From positions 124,001-188,000 of the forward strand of contig JAFLBL010000004.1 in NCBI GenBank assembly GCA_017303855.1: a stretch of 64,000 nucleotides of DNA, read 5' to 3'. Under the pieces are notes generated by a model. It saw only the letters and a list, made by a program, of their open reading frames with translations, had not been told where the DNA came from and made no database searches. This document shows, piece by piece, positions 8,685-16,826 of this stretch. The first letter of the stretch is position 1. Every line of letters starts with the position of its first letter. Position numbers and translations under genes: made by a program. This stretch comes from Chitinophagales bacterium (lineage in GTDB: Bacteria; Bacteroidota; Bacteroidia; Chitinophagales; Chitinophagaceae).

Positions 8685-9425
8685 TTACAGACCCAATACC
8701 TCTTTCAGTTTGGCATAACCCGAACGACTAACCGGAACTTTTGACCCGGACCGGAGGACAGCTACATGATTGTCCTTTTCATAAGGGTCAATACGGGTAA
8801 TCTGCTGCACGTTTACTATATAGGAGCGATGAGACCGGACAAATAATGCCGGATCCAGCGACTGCTCAAAATGACTCATCGTTTTATTTTTCAGAAAATA
8901 TCCTTCCTGTGTATGGATTTTAACATAGTCGTCCGCCGCTTCCAGGTACCATACATCGTGGATCGAGATTATTTTTATTTTACTGCCGTTGCGTACGACA
9001 ATCCGCTGTTTTTGCGAAGGAGATAAGGCGGCCGATTCCAGGATATCCATCGGATTCTTCTCCGGGGCGGTTGCTTTTTGTTCTGACCATTTAGCGATCG
9101 CTTTATCAAACCGTTCCTGGTTAAATGGTTTCAGCAGGTAATCCACCGCATGGGATTCAAAAGCCCGGATGGCAAATTCATCAAAGGCCGTGGTGAAGAT
9201 GACGGCGGGAGGCTGATCCAGTAGTTCCAGCATTTCGAATCCGGTGATCTTCGGCATCTGTATATCGAGAAAAATCAGATCGGGCTGATGTTGCTGGATG
9301 GCCTTTACGCCTTCAAAGCCATCCCCGCATTCCTGGATGATTTCCAGTTGAGGATGTTGTTGCAGGTATTCACGAACCACGCTGCGTGCCAGCGGCTCAT
9401 CGTCGATTATAATTATTTTACTCAT
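8685..9425 (-). CDS. LytTR-family response regulator
   Basis: A 246-residue DNA-binding response regulator. The receiver domain (residues 1-120) has the acidic pair in IIIDDEPLARSV, the phosphoacceptor in DLIFLDIQMP, and the conserved lysine in LLKPFNQERF. The C-terminal LytTR domain (about 145-246) shows FVRSHRSYIVNVQQI, the usual core, and GSKVPVSRSGYAKLKEVLG at the end. It should bind direct repeats as a dimer. It is the last gene of an operon with a sensor kinase 28 bp upstream, a DUF4288-like gene and a LiaF-like gene, so it is very likely the partner of that kinase. Confidence 0.92.
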   Translation of the reverse strand: MSKIIIIDDEPLARSVVREYLQQHPQLEIIQECGDGFEGVKAIQQHQPDLIFLDIQMPKITGFEMLELLDQPPAVIFTTAFDEFAIRAFESHAVDYLLKPFNQERFDKAIAKWSEQKATAPEKNPMDILESAALSPSQKQRIVVRNGSKIKIISIHDVWYLEAADDYVKIHTQEGYFLKNKTMSHFEQSLDPALFVRSHRSYIVNVQQITRIDPYEKDNHVAVLRSGSKVPVSRSGYAKLKEVLGL

Positions 9426-9453
9426 GGATGTTTGATTGTAGAAGCGAAGTTAT

Positions 9454-10491
9454 TCAGGATTGAGGAATTCGTACGGTTGTGATATATACATTTTCTTTTG
9501 CTTCGGTAGTCACCAGGTCATTGCGGCCAAACAGGAGGTATAACCGGCGTTGTACCGATTTCAGTCCGAAGCCCGTCCCCGCTTTGGGAGATGAAGTTTC
9601 CGGATCAAATGGGTTGGTGACCGTGATGACCAGCTGATGATCTTCTTTGCCCGCATGCATCCGTATTACTGTTTCCCCGATTGTATCATACAGCCCGAAT
9701 TTGATTGCATTCTCCACAACAGGTTGCAACAGCAAGGCGGGCAGTTTCAGTTCACTGGCGGTTTCTTCAATACTGATTTCCGTACTCAGCCTGTTGCCAA
9801 AGCGTACTTTCTCAATGTCAAGGTACAGCTGGAGGTACTGAATTTCTTCCTGTAAGCCCACCCATTGTGTTTCTTCTTTTTTTATGGTGCCCCGCAGAAA
9901 ATCGGATAACTGTTGTACCATTTTCCGGGCCTCCCGGGGCCGGCTGCCGATCAGGGCATTAATGGAATTAAGACTGTTGAATAAAAAATGCGGTTGCAGT
10001 TGCTGCCGCAGTTTGAAAAGCTCTGCTTCACGGGCCAGTTTTTCCGCGTCTTTTTTTCGTTCTTCCTGTTCTTTCTGTTCCAGCTGACTGTACCAGAGTA
10101 TGCTCACCATGGTAACAAAACCGAGCAGCAGAAACGCCATACTAAACCGGATCGACATTGAGTTGCGCAACAATTGTCTGTACCCTTCTGTGTCACCGAG
10201 CAGCCAGTAGAGTAATCCTTTTGTTGTCAGTAACCAGATTACAGTCAGTAATAAACAAAGGGCCAAAACATTTATATATTGTTTGCCTCTCGGAAGATAA
10301 TACCGGAGTACAATCATCATCAGCAGACTGCAACCCAGGAGCAGTGTATTACTGATCAATGCGTCAATGGCTGCGGACTGCCAGTCAAGACCAAAAAAAT
10401 GCAGTAACATGCCCTGGTCGGCCATAATCAGCAACCAGGCCCCGATAAATATCAGTTTGAACTTGATGACAGATATGGGTAACTGTGCCAT
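9454..10491 (-). CDS. LytS/YehU-type membrane sensor histidine kinase
   Basis: A 345-residue kinase with four hydrophobic segments in residues 10-135, a short coiled region (QLEQKEQEERKKDAEKLAREAELFKLRQQ), and the His_kinase core PHFLFNSLNSINALI, in which the histidine after P is the phosphorylation site. The ATPase part shows LLLQPVVENAIKFG (N box) and GTGFGLKSVQRRL (G box). No extracellular sensor domain is visible, so it probably senses something in the membrane or a partner protein. It lies 4 bp downstream of the DUF4288-like gene and 28 bp upstream of the LytTR regulator gene. The LiaF-like gene in the same operon points to envelope stress as the input, which is inference. Confidence 0.92.
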   Translation of the reverse strand: MAQLPISVIKFKLIFIGAWLLIMADQGMLLHFFGLDWQSAAIDALISNTLLLGCSLLMMIVLRYYLPRGKQYINVLALCLLLTVIWLLTTKGLLYWLLGDTEGYRQLLRNSMSIRFSMAFLLLGFVTMVSILWYSQLEQKEQEERKKDAEKLAREAELFKLRQQLQPHFLFNSLNSINALIGSRPREARKMVQQLSDFLRGTIKKEETQWVGLQEEIQYLQLYLDIEKVRFGNRLSTEISIEETASELKLPALLLQPVVENAIKFGLYDTIGETVIRMHAGKEDHQLVITVTNPFDPETSSPKAGTGFGLKSVQRRLYLLFGRNDLVTTEAKENVYITTVRIPQS

Positions 10492-10494
10492 AGG

Positions 10495-10854
10495 TTAAGC
10501 CAGGTTCAGCATTTCGAGCGTGTTGCCAAATCGGATCTGCTCCGCTTTTTTATGAACGATATGTATATAGGCATCCGGATTTTCCCTCTCTTCTATACGG
10601 CTATACAGTTCTGCTCCATCAATCAACTCATTCAGCTGATAAAGTTCGCTTACACTTACAAACTGCCACTGTACCAGCTGCAGCTGATTGTTGAAGAACA
10701 TTTCTTCTTCACGCATGCCTGTAAGTTGTGCTTTGTGAAAGGCCTCTTCGCGGCTGCCGGCGGAAATCAGCCTGAGCTGTTCATCGAACTGCGCAGTATG
10801 ATTCCCGTCGCCACAGATTATGCGAAAGACCATTTTGGTTAAATACCAGTTCAT
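10495..10854 (-). CDS. DUF4288-like small protein
   Basis: A 119-residue soluble protein beginning MNWYLTKMVFRIICGDGNHTAQFDEQLRLI, with the pattern Y-x-x-K-x-[VI]-F-x-I and the later REEAFHKAQLTGMREEE and WQFVSVSELYQLNELIDGAELYSRI. This resembles the DUF4288 family found in many Bacteroidota and Cyanobacteria; biochemical role is unknown. Its location between a LiaF-like gene and a LytS kinase suggests a role in, or control by, the same pathway. No signal peptide or membrane segment is visible. Confidence 0.7.
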   Translation of the reverse strand: MNWYLTKMVFRIICGDGNHTAQFDEQLRLISAGSREEAFHKAQLTGMREEEMFFNNQLQLVQWQFVSVSELYQLNELIDGAELYSRIEERENPDAYIHIVHKKAEQIRFGNTLEMLNLA

Positions 10855-10925
10855 ATAAGGTTGGTTTGATGGTTTTGTGGATTATGCAGTAAACGGAAAG
10901 TGAATAAGTATGCCTGAACAACTAT

Positions 10926-11771
10926 CTAAAAACTCTTAATCTCAATACCGCCGAATATTACCGTTCCTTTCAGGATGAGTATTTTCTCGGTGGGTTCAGC
11001 AGGTGCAGTGAATGCCCGTTTATCTTCCATGCCGCCAAATACGGAGACCGCTTCTGATTTAACTTCCCAGTTAGAGGGGACAATCAGTTTGGTGCCGCCA
11101 AAGATGGTGGTGATTTCTATCGTCACGGGTCCCTTGATATCGGCCTGTGTCAGGTTCAGTTCAGTGCCGCCAAAAATGTTGACAATGTCGCCGCCCTTAA
11201 AATCTTTGGAAAGAATGTTTTTTTTATCTCCTCCGAAAATGGAAGTGGAATCCACATAATCTTCCTTGCTCCAGGTTTCAGAATCCCCCATGAAACTGCT
11301 GTTACGGGAGGAACCGCTGTTGCTGTCAACCGGATTTGTAAACGAAGTATTCTTTTTATCGTCCATCGCGCATTGTTGCCAGAGTTTTCGACGGGGGCGT
11401 ATAATGATAAATGCCCCTGCGGCAATCAGTGCTACCGGCCATATATACCGGCGGATGGGTAATTCCGGATAAAAATCACGAAGCAGGAAGGCGCAACCAA
11501 CCATTATGAGGATCAGCCAGGCGGCCCCACGGAAACCATGACGGAAGCCAAGAAAAAGTCCGAGTGCAATCAGGAAGGTTTGCCAGCTGAAGATCCAGCC
11601 CGGCAGGTCAGGTAAACTCGTTTTCAGGAGTGCTGCCACACCGATCAGCAGAATAAAAATTCCGGTCCATACATGGCCGTGGCCACTGCGGTTGGTCATA
11701 TATTGCTGACGCCGGTTTTCCCAGTACTGGCGCCGCTCTTCTCTGTATTCGTTTCGTTGCCCGCGATCCAT
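10926..11771 (-). CDS. LiaF-like membrane protein with repeated FGG strands
   Basis: A 281-residue protein. A basic, arginine- and tyrosine-rich cytoplasmic start (MDRGQRNEYREERRQYWENRR) is followed by four hydrophobic segments (about residues 35-130) of the DUF5668/LiaF transmembrane type and a C-terminal soluble domain. That domain has five beta-rich repeats, each carrying I/V-F-G-G: STSIFGGDKK, VNIFGGTELN, TTIFGGTKLI, VSVFGGMED and TVIFGGIEIK, as in the LiaF/DUF2154 C-terminal domain. In Firmicutes LiaF inhibits a LiaS kinase; here the kinase is LytS-type, so a parallel role is inference. The ATG at 11771 is preferred over one 9 bp earlier. It appears to head the operon. Confidence 0.82.
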   Translation of the reverse strand: MDRGQRNEYREERRQYWENRRQQYMTNRSGHGHVWTGIFILLIGVAALLKTSLPDLPGWIFSWQTFLIALGLFLGFRHGFRGAAWLILIMVGCAFLLRDFYPELPIRRYIWPVALIAAGAFIIIRPRRKLWQQCAMDDKKNTSFTNPVDSNSGSSRNSSFMGDSETWSKEDYVDSTSIFGGDKKNILSKDFKGGDIVNIFGGTELNLTQADIKGPVTIEITTIFGGTKLIVPSNWEVKSEAVSVFGGMEDKRAFTAPAEPTEKILILKGTVIFGGIEIKSF

Positions 11772-11895
11772 AATGATCAATTTTTACCAAAACTAAGGGT
11801 TGCACCTCTTCAGGTCAACACCGGATGGGCGTATCAGGGCTGATTATCGGTGAAATGCGGGTTTTAAAGGGCGAAATAGTCGTACCGGTAATTTT

Positions 11896-12192
11896 TTAGT
11901 TCATGGAACTGCTCCAGATCAACTGATAGGGCTCTTCATCTCCTTTGATACAGGTAAACATAAAGCCGGTAATAAAGGGCATAGCATAGTGTTCCGCTTT
12001 ATTCAGGCTCTCTATCCCAATTGTACCAGACACATAGGCTTCTGTGGAGGACGTCTCCAATGCCTTATAATCCGGAGGCATTATTTCTTTTGCATAGCCG
12101 GCTTCATAACGTCTGTAAGCAAGTCGTTCCACCAGGTTCTGTACCAGCTCAGGCTGGTCGAAGGCGGCGGAGATGTGGAGTAACTGTTTCAT
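11896..12192 (-). CDS. Small hypothetical protein
   Basis: A 98-residue protein if started at the ATG at 12192 (MKQLLHISAAFDQPELVQNLVERLAYRRYEAGYAKEI). An upstream in-frame start at 12240 would add 16 residues of unlikely composition. It has a helical first half and a second half with AYVSGTIGIESLNKAEHYAMPFITGFMFTCI. No motif, signal peptide or membrane helix is recognised. It could be a small alpha/beta domain of a conserved Bacteroidota family. It lies upstream of the LiaF-like operon on the same strand with a 115-bp gap. Confidence 0.55.
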   Translation of the reverse strand: MKQLLHISAAFDQPELVQNLVERLAYRRYEAGYAKEIMPPDYKALETSSTEAYVSGTIGIESLNKAEHYAMPFITGFMFTCIKGDEEPYQLIWSSSMN

Positions 12193-12741
12193 AACTCTGG
12201 CTTTTGTTTCAGCCGTTCCTTTTTCACCTCCCTGCCGCACCGGCTGCTTTACCAGTTAGATGCGGAAATGAAGCGGATTGCTTATTAAGGAAATGTGAAA
12301 GTCAGATGACGGGTGCCAGTAGTTGGTTTGTAGTACGAATATTCATTACGCTGCGTAGCAGCGTAAATCTAAGCAGACTTCTATTTAAAATAGTTTCCAT
12401 TCTTCAAGCTGCTTCCCTTTCTTCAATGTGTGCTATGTGTCAATGAATCTAAGTGTGAAACAAATCCCGGAGTCCCCGATCAGGTTACTGTTATTGATTG
12501 ATCAGGATGGAGAGAAGGAAAGGCGAACGGGAAACTCCGGGCTGTATATTGAAAGGTATCGGTGGTCCGGATTAAAGGGTCAAATTATGCTGTGACCAGC
12601 TAATGTAAAGGTAACCCCCGGGTATACTCAGGACAATACTACTTTCATGGTATATCGGTGCTGAGTGGAGTGTACTGAGTGAAGTGGGCAGATCGTTTGT
12701 TAGTCAGCGCTTTAAGTCTGAAAACCCGCCGGGATGCGTAT
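12193..12741. other. 549-bp non-coding region with inverted repeats
   Basis: No convincing gene is seen here. It contains a perfect 9-bp hairpin (TTACGCTGC/GCAGCGTAA, 12346-12366, 3-nt loop) and an 8-bp inverted repeat CCCGGAGT/ACTCCGGG at 12466-12473 and 12534-12541 that encloses 60 nt holding two GATCAGG copies. Near 12658-12690 are degenerate CTGAGTG(G/A)AGTG repeats. It might hold a structured RNA or be a gene remnant; nothing known is recognised. Confidence 0.35.
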
Positions 12742-13143
12742 TCAGGCTTTTTGCGGTAAATGAATCCTGATGGCAAATAGTACCGTAAGCATGAACGGCA
12801 GGGCCGACAGTGTGATTTTCCAGTTATGGCTTAAGAGGCCAATGATAAAAAGAAAAACAAGCAGTATCCCGGTGCAGGCCATACCGGCAAAACTCAGCCA
12901 GCGGCCAGGGTTTTTCCGGAACAGACTGATGAGAAGTAAGAGCTGCCCGATAAAGGGTAACAGGATAAACGGATGCACAACGGAGCTGGCATCCGCCGAT
13001 GCAATCCGGAATAAACCGGCTTCCAGCTGAAAAATAAAACCATGATTATCGGGGGCCCATTCGAGATACCCGAAGAAAGAAGTAAGCAACAACAGAAAGG
13101 CGATTAATTTTTTCATTTTTTTCATTTTGAAGGATTCATTCAT
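12742..13143 (-). CDS. Small multipass membrane protein of unknown function
   Basis: A 133-residue hydrophobic protein, starting best at the ATG at 13143 (MNESFKMKKMKKLIAFLLLLTSFFGYLEW), 4 bp after the stop of the upstream methyltransferase gene; longer in-frame starts would overlap that gene. It has an N-terminal hydrophobic segment and three further ones (about residues 55-75, 82-105 and 110-127) with short loops, including EWAPDNHGFIFQLE after the first. No conserved motif is recognised. Tight spacing suggests cotranscription with the methyltransferase. Confidence 0.65.
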   Translation of the reverse strand: MNESFKMKKMKKLIAFLLLLTSFFGYLEWAPDNHGFIFQLEAGLFRIASADASSVVHPFILLPFIGQLLLLISLFRKNPGRWLSFAGMACTGILLVFLFIIGLLSHNWKITLSALPFMLTVLFAIRIHLPQKA

Positions 13144-13147
13144 TTGA

Positions 13148-13990
13148 TTATTCTTCAACCCGGAACCAGAATGAACCACCGTGCCGTTCGGTATTCTTTA
13201 GTTGGTCAAAAAGCGGACTTAGTATCTGTGATAATACTTCGTTTTCGTGGATATAGTAATTGGGCAATACGATTTTATATTTAGCCGGATTGGCCAGTAA
13301 GGCAATGGCCAGGGCGTATTGTTCAGAATAAAACCGTTCACACATAAATTCCGGATAGTCATAAGGCAGGTACACATCATGCAATTGAACATATACCCCT
13401 TTCTTTAGCCGGGGAAGTATTTCCAAAAAAAATACCATCGTATCTGAGTTGGGAAGCAACCGGTGGGTATTGTCCACAAATAAAATATCATTTTCTTCAA
13501 GCTCACTGAAGATGGCGGTATCTGTATTTTCGAGCGGTTGGCGAATCATGCGTTGCGCCAGTGAACTGATTTCAGTCCGGGGTTGCGGATCTATACAGGT
13601 TATACTGGTGTTCAGCTGTTGTTCCCGGATAGCTTTCGCCGCCACTTTGGTGGAGTGGCCTGAGCCGATTTCGAAATAGCGTTTTGGCCGTATGGTTGCC
13701 AGCAGGGTATAAAGCATAATAATATCCATGCCCGGCAGGTATTTATTGTCCCAGGCAGGTTGCAGGGAATTCTTATCATTATCCTGCTGTTGTATGGTGA
13801 GCAGCGCTGCTTTATACTTTATCGCTTTTTCCAGAAGTGCTTTATAATCCGCCTGCCTCCGGCTTATCAGCTGAAGCAATTCCGGATGTGGAGACTGACG
13901 GGGAATATAGCGCGGTTTAAATTCCGTTTTATATTCCAGGAATAAGGGCTGGAAACGGGGGTGCAGGAAACGGTAAAGTGAGCGGAACAT
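13148..13990 (-). CDS. Class I SAM-dependent methyltransferase
   Basis: A 280-residue soluble protein. After a helical N-terminal part comes the SAM-binding motif I, RPKRYFEIGSGHSTKVAAKAI (about residues 104-124), followed by the acidic strand end TCIDPQPRTEI and a NDILFVDNTHRLLPNSD segment corresponding to motif II/post-I. The FEIGSGHST form is typical of the Methyltransf_24 group. The C-terminal part has QLHDVYLPYDYPEFM. Substrate is unknown; such proteins often modify sugars or secondary metabolites. Start ATG at 13990. It precedes a small membrane protein gene by 4 bp. Confidence 0.8.
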   Translation of the reverse strand: MFRSLYRFLHPRFQPLFLEYKTEFKPRYIPRQSPHPELLQLISRRQADYKALLEKAIKYKAALLTIQQQDNDKNSLQPAWDNKYLPGMDIIMLYTLLATIRPKRYFEIGSGHSTKVAAKAIREQQLNTSITCIDPQPRTEISSLAQRMIRQPLENTDTAIFSELEENDILFVDNTHRLLPNSDTMVFFLEILPRLKKGVYVQLHDVYLPYDYPEFMCERFYSEQYALAIALLANPAKYKIVLPNYYIHENEVLSQILSPLFDQLKNTERHGGSFWFRVEE

Positions 13991-14168
13991 ATGAGGTATT
14001 GCTATATCAAAAAGGTAAGGTACAGTAATTTGTTTTCATTGGTGGAAAAGCCGCTTCCCGATTTTATTTTATATTGCAATAATTACTATATGTCCGGGAG
14101 CTGTTTCTGCGGGATATGGTGTTGATTTCCGATTGCTTAGCCACCATAGTTAAATTTAAGAAAAGCGT

Positions 14169-16775
14169 ATGCCGAATCCCGAGATAAAACGTTTATCCCA
14201 ATCCACCAATAACAGGAACTGGAAGAAGTGGGGCCCTTATTTGTCAGAGAGGCAATGGGGCACGGTGCGGGAAGATTACAGTAAAGACGGCCATGCATGG
14301 ACGTATATCAATCATGATCTCGCGCGCAGCTATGCCTACCGGTGGGGCGAAGAAGGACTGGCCGGCTTCTGCGATGCTGATCAGATTCTTTGCCTGGCGC
14401 CTGCTTTCTGGAACGGAGAGGATTCCATTCTGAAAGAAAGGCTTTTTGGTCTGGCCAATAATGAAGGCAATCACGGGGAGGATGTGAAGGAACTTTATTT
14501 TCACCTGGAATCGTCTCCCACCCATTCTTATTGTAAATATTTATATAAATACCCGCAGACCCGGTTTCCCTATGAAGAGCTGATTGAAAAAAATAAACGG
14601 GACCGGCTGAGTCCGGAATATGAATTGCCGGATACCGGGATTTTCAAAGAGGATCGATATTTCGATTGCTATATCGAATATGCAAAGAGTGATGTAAACG
14701 ATATTCTTCTGAAAGTAACGGTGTATAACCGGGGCCCTGTAGCGGCAACAATTCACGTACTGCCGCATTTGTGGTTCCGCAATTTCTGGAAACACAATCC
14801 GCGGTTTTCCAAACCGGTTATCAGTGCAGTGAGTGAGGATTGCCTGCAGACCAGTTCAGACCGCAATGGCGATTTTTATTTTTATCACCGAGGCGGGAAA
14901 CAATTGTTTTGCGATAATGAAACCAATAATCGCCGGATGTATAACCGCCCGGATGACACCCCATTTGTAAAGGATGGGATCAATAACCATATAGTCAATG
15001 GGGCGGCTACGATCAACCCGGAGAAACAGGGAACAAAAGCGGCCATCTGGCAACTGGAGGAAATTCTGCCGGGTGATTCCTCCTTTTTTCAGTTCCGGCT
15101 GAGCAAACAGCAACTGGCCGATCCCTGGGTGGATTTTGACCTCGTATTCGAAGAACGGCAGGCGGATACGGATCTGTATTTTGAGAAACTGATTCCTAAG
15201 AAACTGTCTTCCGCATATAAAGATTTATTGAAAAGTGCCGCCAGCGGTTTACTCTGGACCAAACAGTTTTACTACCTGGATGTATATAAATGGCTGAATG
15301 GCGAACCGGGAGAAAAAGCGCCGGTCCGTAATTATAAGCGCAATTATGACTGGCAGCACCTGACCTGCCGGAATATTATTTCCATGCCGGACAAATGGGA
15401 GTATCCCTGGTTTGCGGCCTGGGACCTGGCTTTTCATGCAGCCACTTTTGTACATGTGGATCCCGATTTTGCCAAGCAGCAATTGCTGGTGGTACTACGG
15501 GAATATTATATGCATCCCAACGGGCAGATTCCCGCTTATGAATGGAATTTCAGTGACGTTAACCCGCCGGTGCATGCATGGGGTGTTTGGTATGTGTTTG
15601 ATGCGGACAGGAAAAAAACAGGGGTGGCCGACTGGGATTTCCTGGAACGAGCGTTCCAGAAACTGTTGATGAATTTCACCTGGTGGGTGAACCAGAAGGA
15701 TGCAAACGGTACAGATATATTCGAAGGCGGTTTCCTGGGGCTGGATAATATCGGCGTCTTTGACCGCAATCATATGCCGCCGGGTATCAAGAAGCTACAG
15801 CAGGCAGATGCCACCAGCTGGATGGCCATGTATGCGATCAATATGCTGCGGATGTCGCTTGAACTGGCGGAACATAATAAAGCGTATGAAGAATCAGCGG
15901 CCAAATTTTTCCGGCATTTTCTGAATATCGGATGGGCCATGCATCATATCGGGAAAAAAGACATTTCGCTCTGGGATGAAAAGGACGCGTTTTATTATGA
16001 CGCGATTCAGTTTGAAAACGGCAGCAGTGAACGGTTACGCATACGCTCACTGATTGGTATCATCCCAATGCTGGCGGTAGAAGTGATGCATGGCAGCCTG
16101 TTTGAACAACTGAAGCAGTTCAATACACGGATTGAAGTAATCCGCCTGACCCGCCCTGACCTTACCACGATTATCTCCGATATCAATAAGAAAAACGCGG
16201 ATGGCAATTACCTTTTCGCGATCATGATCGGCGACCGGATGGAGCATTTGCTGAAACGCCTGCTCGATGAAGCGGAGTTTTTATCCGACTTCGGAATACG
16301 TTCCCTGTCAAAAATCCACGAAACACCGTATACATTTCATTACCAGGAAAAGGAATACAGTATACAATATGAACCCGGGGAAAGTTCCAGTTCCATGTTT
16401 GGCGGCAACTCCAACTGGAGAGGCCCGATCTGGCTGCCGTTGAATTACCTTATTATACATTCGTTGCGTAAATACTACGAGTATTACGGCGATACGTATA
16501 CACATGAATTTCCTGCCGGTTCTGGTCAGCGGCTCAACCTGAAACAGATTGCCAATGCCCTGACCAAAAGGCTGCTGAAAATATTTGAACGCAATGAAAA
16601 AGGCGCGTTTCAGTATCATTCACCCGAACATCCGCAATGGACAAAAAAATATTTCCGTGAACATCATCTGTTCTATGAATTTTTCCACGGCGATACAGGG
16701 CAGGGACTCGGGGCTTCACACCAGACGGGGTGGACGGCACTGGTGGTGAATTTGTTGCTGGAGATGGACGAGTAA
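14169..16775 (+). CDS. GH63/MGH1-like glucosidase
   Basis: An 868-residue protein without a signal peptide, so probably cytosolic. It starts with RLSQSTNNRNWKKWGPYLSERQWGTVREDYS, the conserved N-terminal signature of the bacterial GH63-related (MGH1-like, clan GH-G) glycosidases. The (alpha/alpha)6-barrel catalytic part spans roughly residues 340-860 and includes IPAYEWNFSDVNPPVHAWG, DIFEGGFLGLDNIGVFDR and SMFGGNSNWRGPIWLPLNYL. The clan's catalytic acid and base should lie in or near the first two of these stretches. By family it would hydrolyse alpha-glucosidic or mannosyl/glucosyl-glycerate type compounds; substrate is not determined here. It stands alone, divergent from the methyltransferase pair. 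Confidence 0.82.
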   Translation: MPNPEIKRLSQSTNNRNWKKWGPYLSERQWGTVREDYSKDGHAWTYINHDLARSYAYRWGEEGLAGFCDADQILCLAPAFWNGEDSILKERLFGLANNEGNHGEDVKELYFHLESSPTHSYCKYLYKYPQTRFPYEELIEKNKRDRLSPEYELPDTGIFKEDRYFDCYIEYAKSDVNDILLKVTVYNRGPVAATIHVLPHLWFRNFWKHNPRFSKPVISAVSEDCLQTSSDRNGDFYFYHRGGKQLFCDNETNNRRMYNRPDDTPFVKDGINNHIVNGAATINPEKQGTKAAIWQLEEILPGDSSFFQFRLSKQQLADPWVDFDLVFEERQADTDLYFEKLIPKKLSSAYKDLLKSAASGLLWTKQFYYLDVYKWLNGEPGEKAPVRNYKRNYDWQHLTCRNIISMPDKWEYPWFAAWDLAFHAATFVHVDPDFAKQQLLVVLREYYMHPNGQIPAYEWNFSDVNPPVHAWGVWYVFDADRKKTGVADWDFLERAFQKLLMNFTWWVNQKDANGTDIFEGGFLGLDNIGVFDRNHMPPGIKKLQQADATSWMAMYAINMLRMSLELAEHNKAYEESAAKFFRHFLNIGWAMHHIGKKDISLWDEKDAFYYDAIQFENGSSERLRIRSLIGIIPMLAVEVMHGSLFEQLKQFNTRIEVIRLTRPDLTTIISDINKKNADGNYLFAIMIGDRMEHLLKRLLDEAEFLSDFGIRSLSKIHETPYTFHYQEKEYSIQYEPGESSSSMFGGNSNWRGPIWLPLNYLIIHSLRKYYEYYGDTYTHEFPAGSGQRLNLKQIANALTKRLLKIFERNEKGAFQYHSPEHPQWTKKYFREHHLFYEFFHGDTGQGLGASHQTGWTALVVNLLLEMDE

Positions 16776-16777
16776 AT

Positions 16778-16812
16778 TAGACAGCAGTTAGCAGATCGTG
16801 GTTAGTAGTCGT
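16778..16812. repeat. Short degenerate intergenic repeat
   Basis: The gap between the glucosidase and adenine deaminase contains AGACAGCAGTTAGCAG followed by GGTTAGTAGTCG. The same kind of words (AGTTAGCAG, TAGTTAG) recur near 58595-58630 and 58845-58880. It belongs to the dispersed repeat class described under findings. Confidence 0.4.
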
Positions 16813-16826
16813 TTTCATTGAGATTT

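Noticed and set aside
12466..12512. TTGATTGATCAGG considered as another Fnr-like box
   Set aside because: The half sites overlap instead of being separated by 4 bp, and no respiration gene is nearby.
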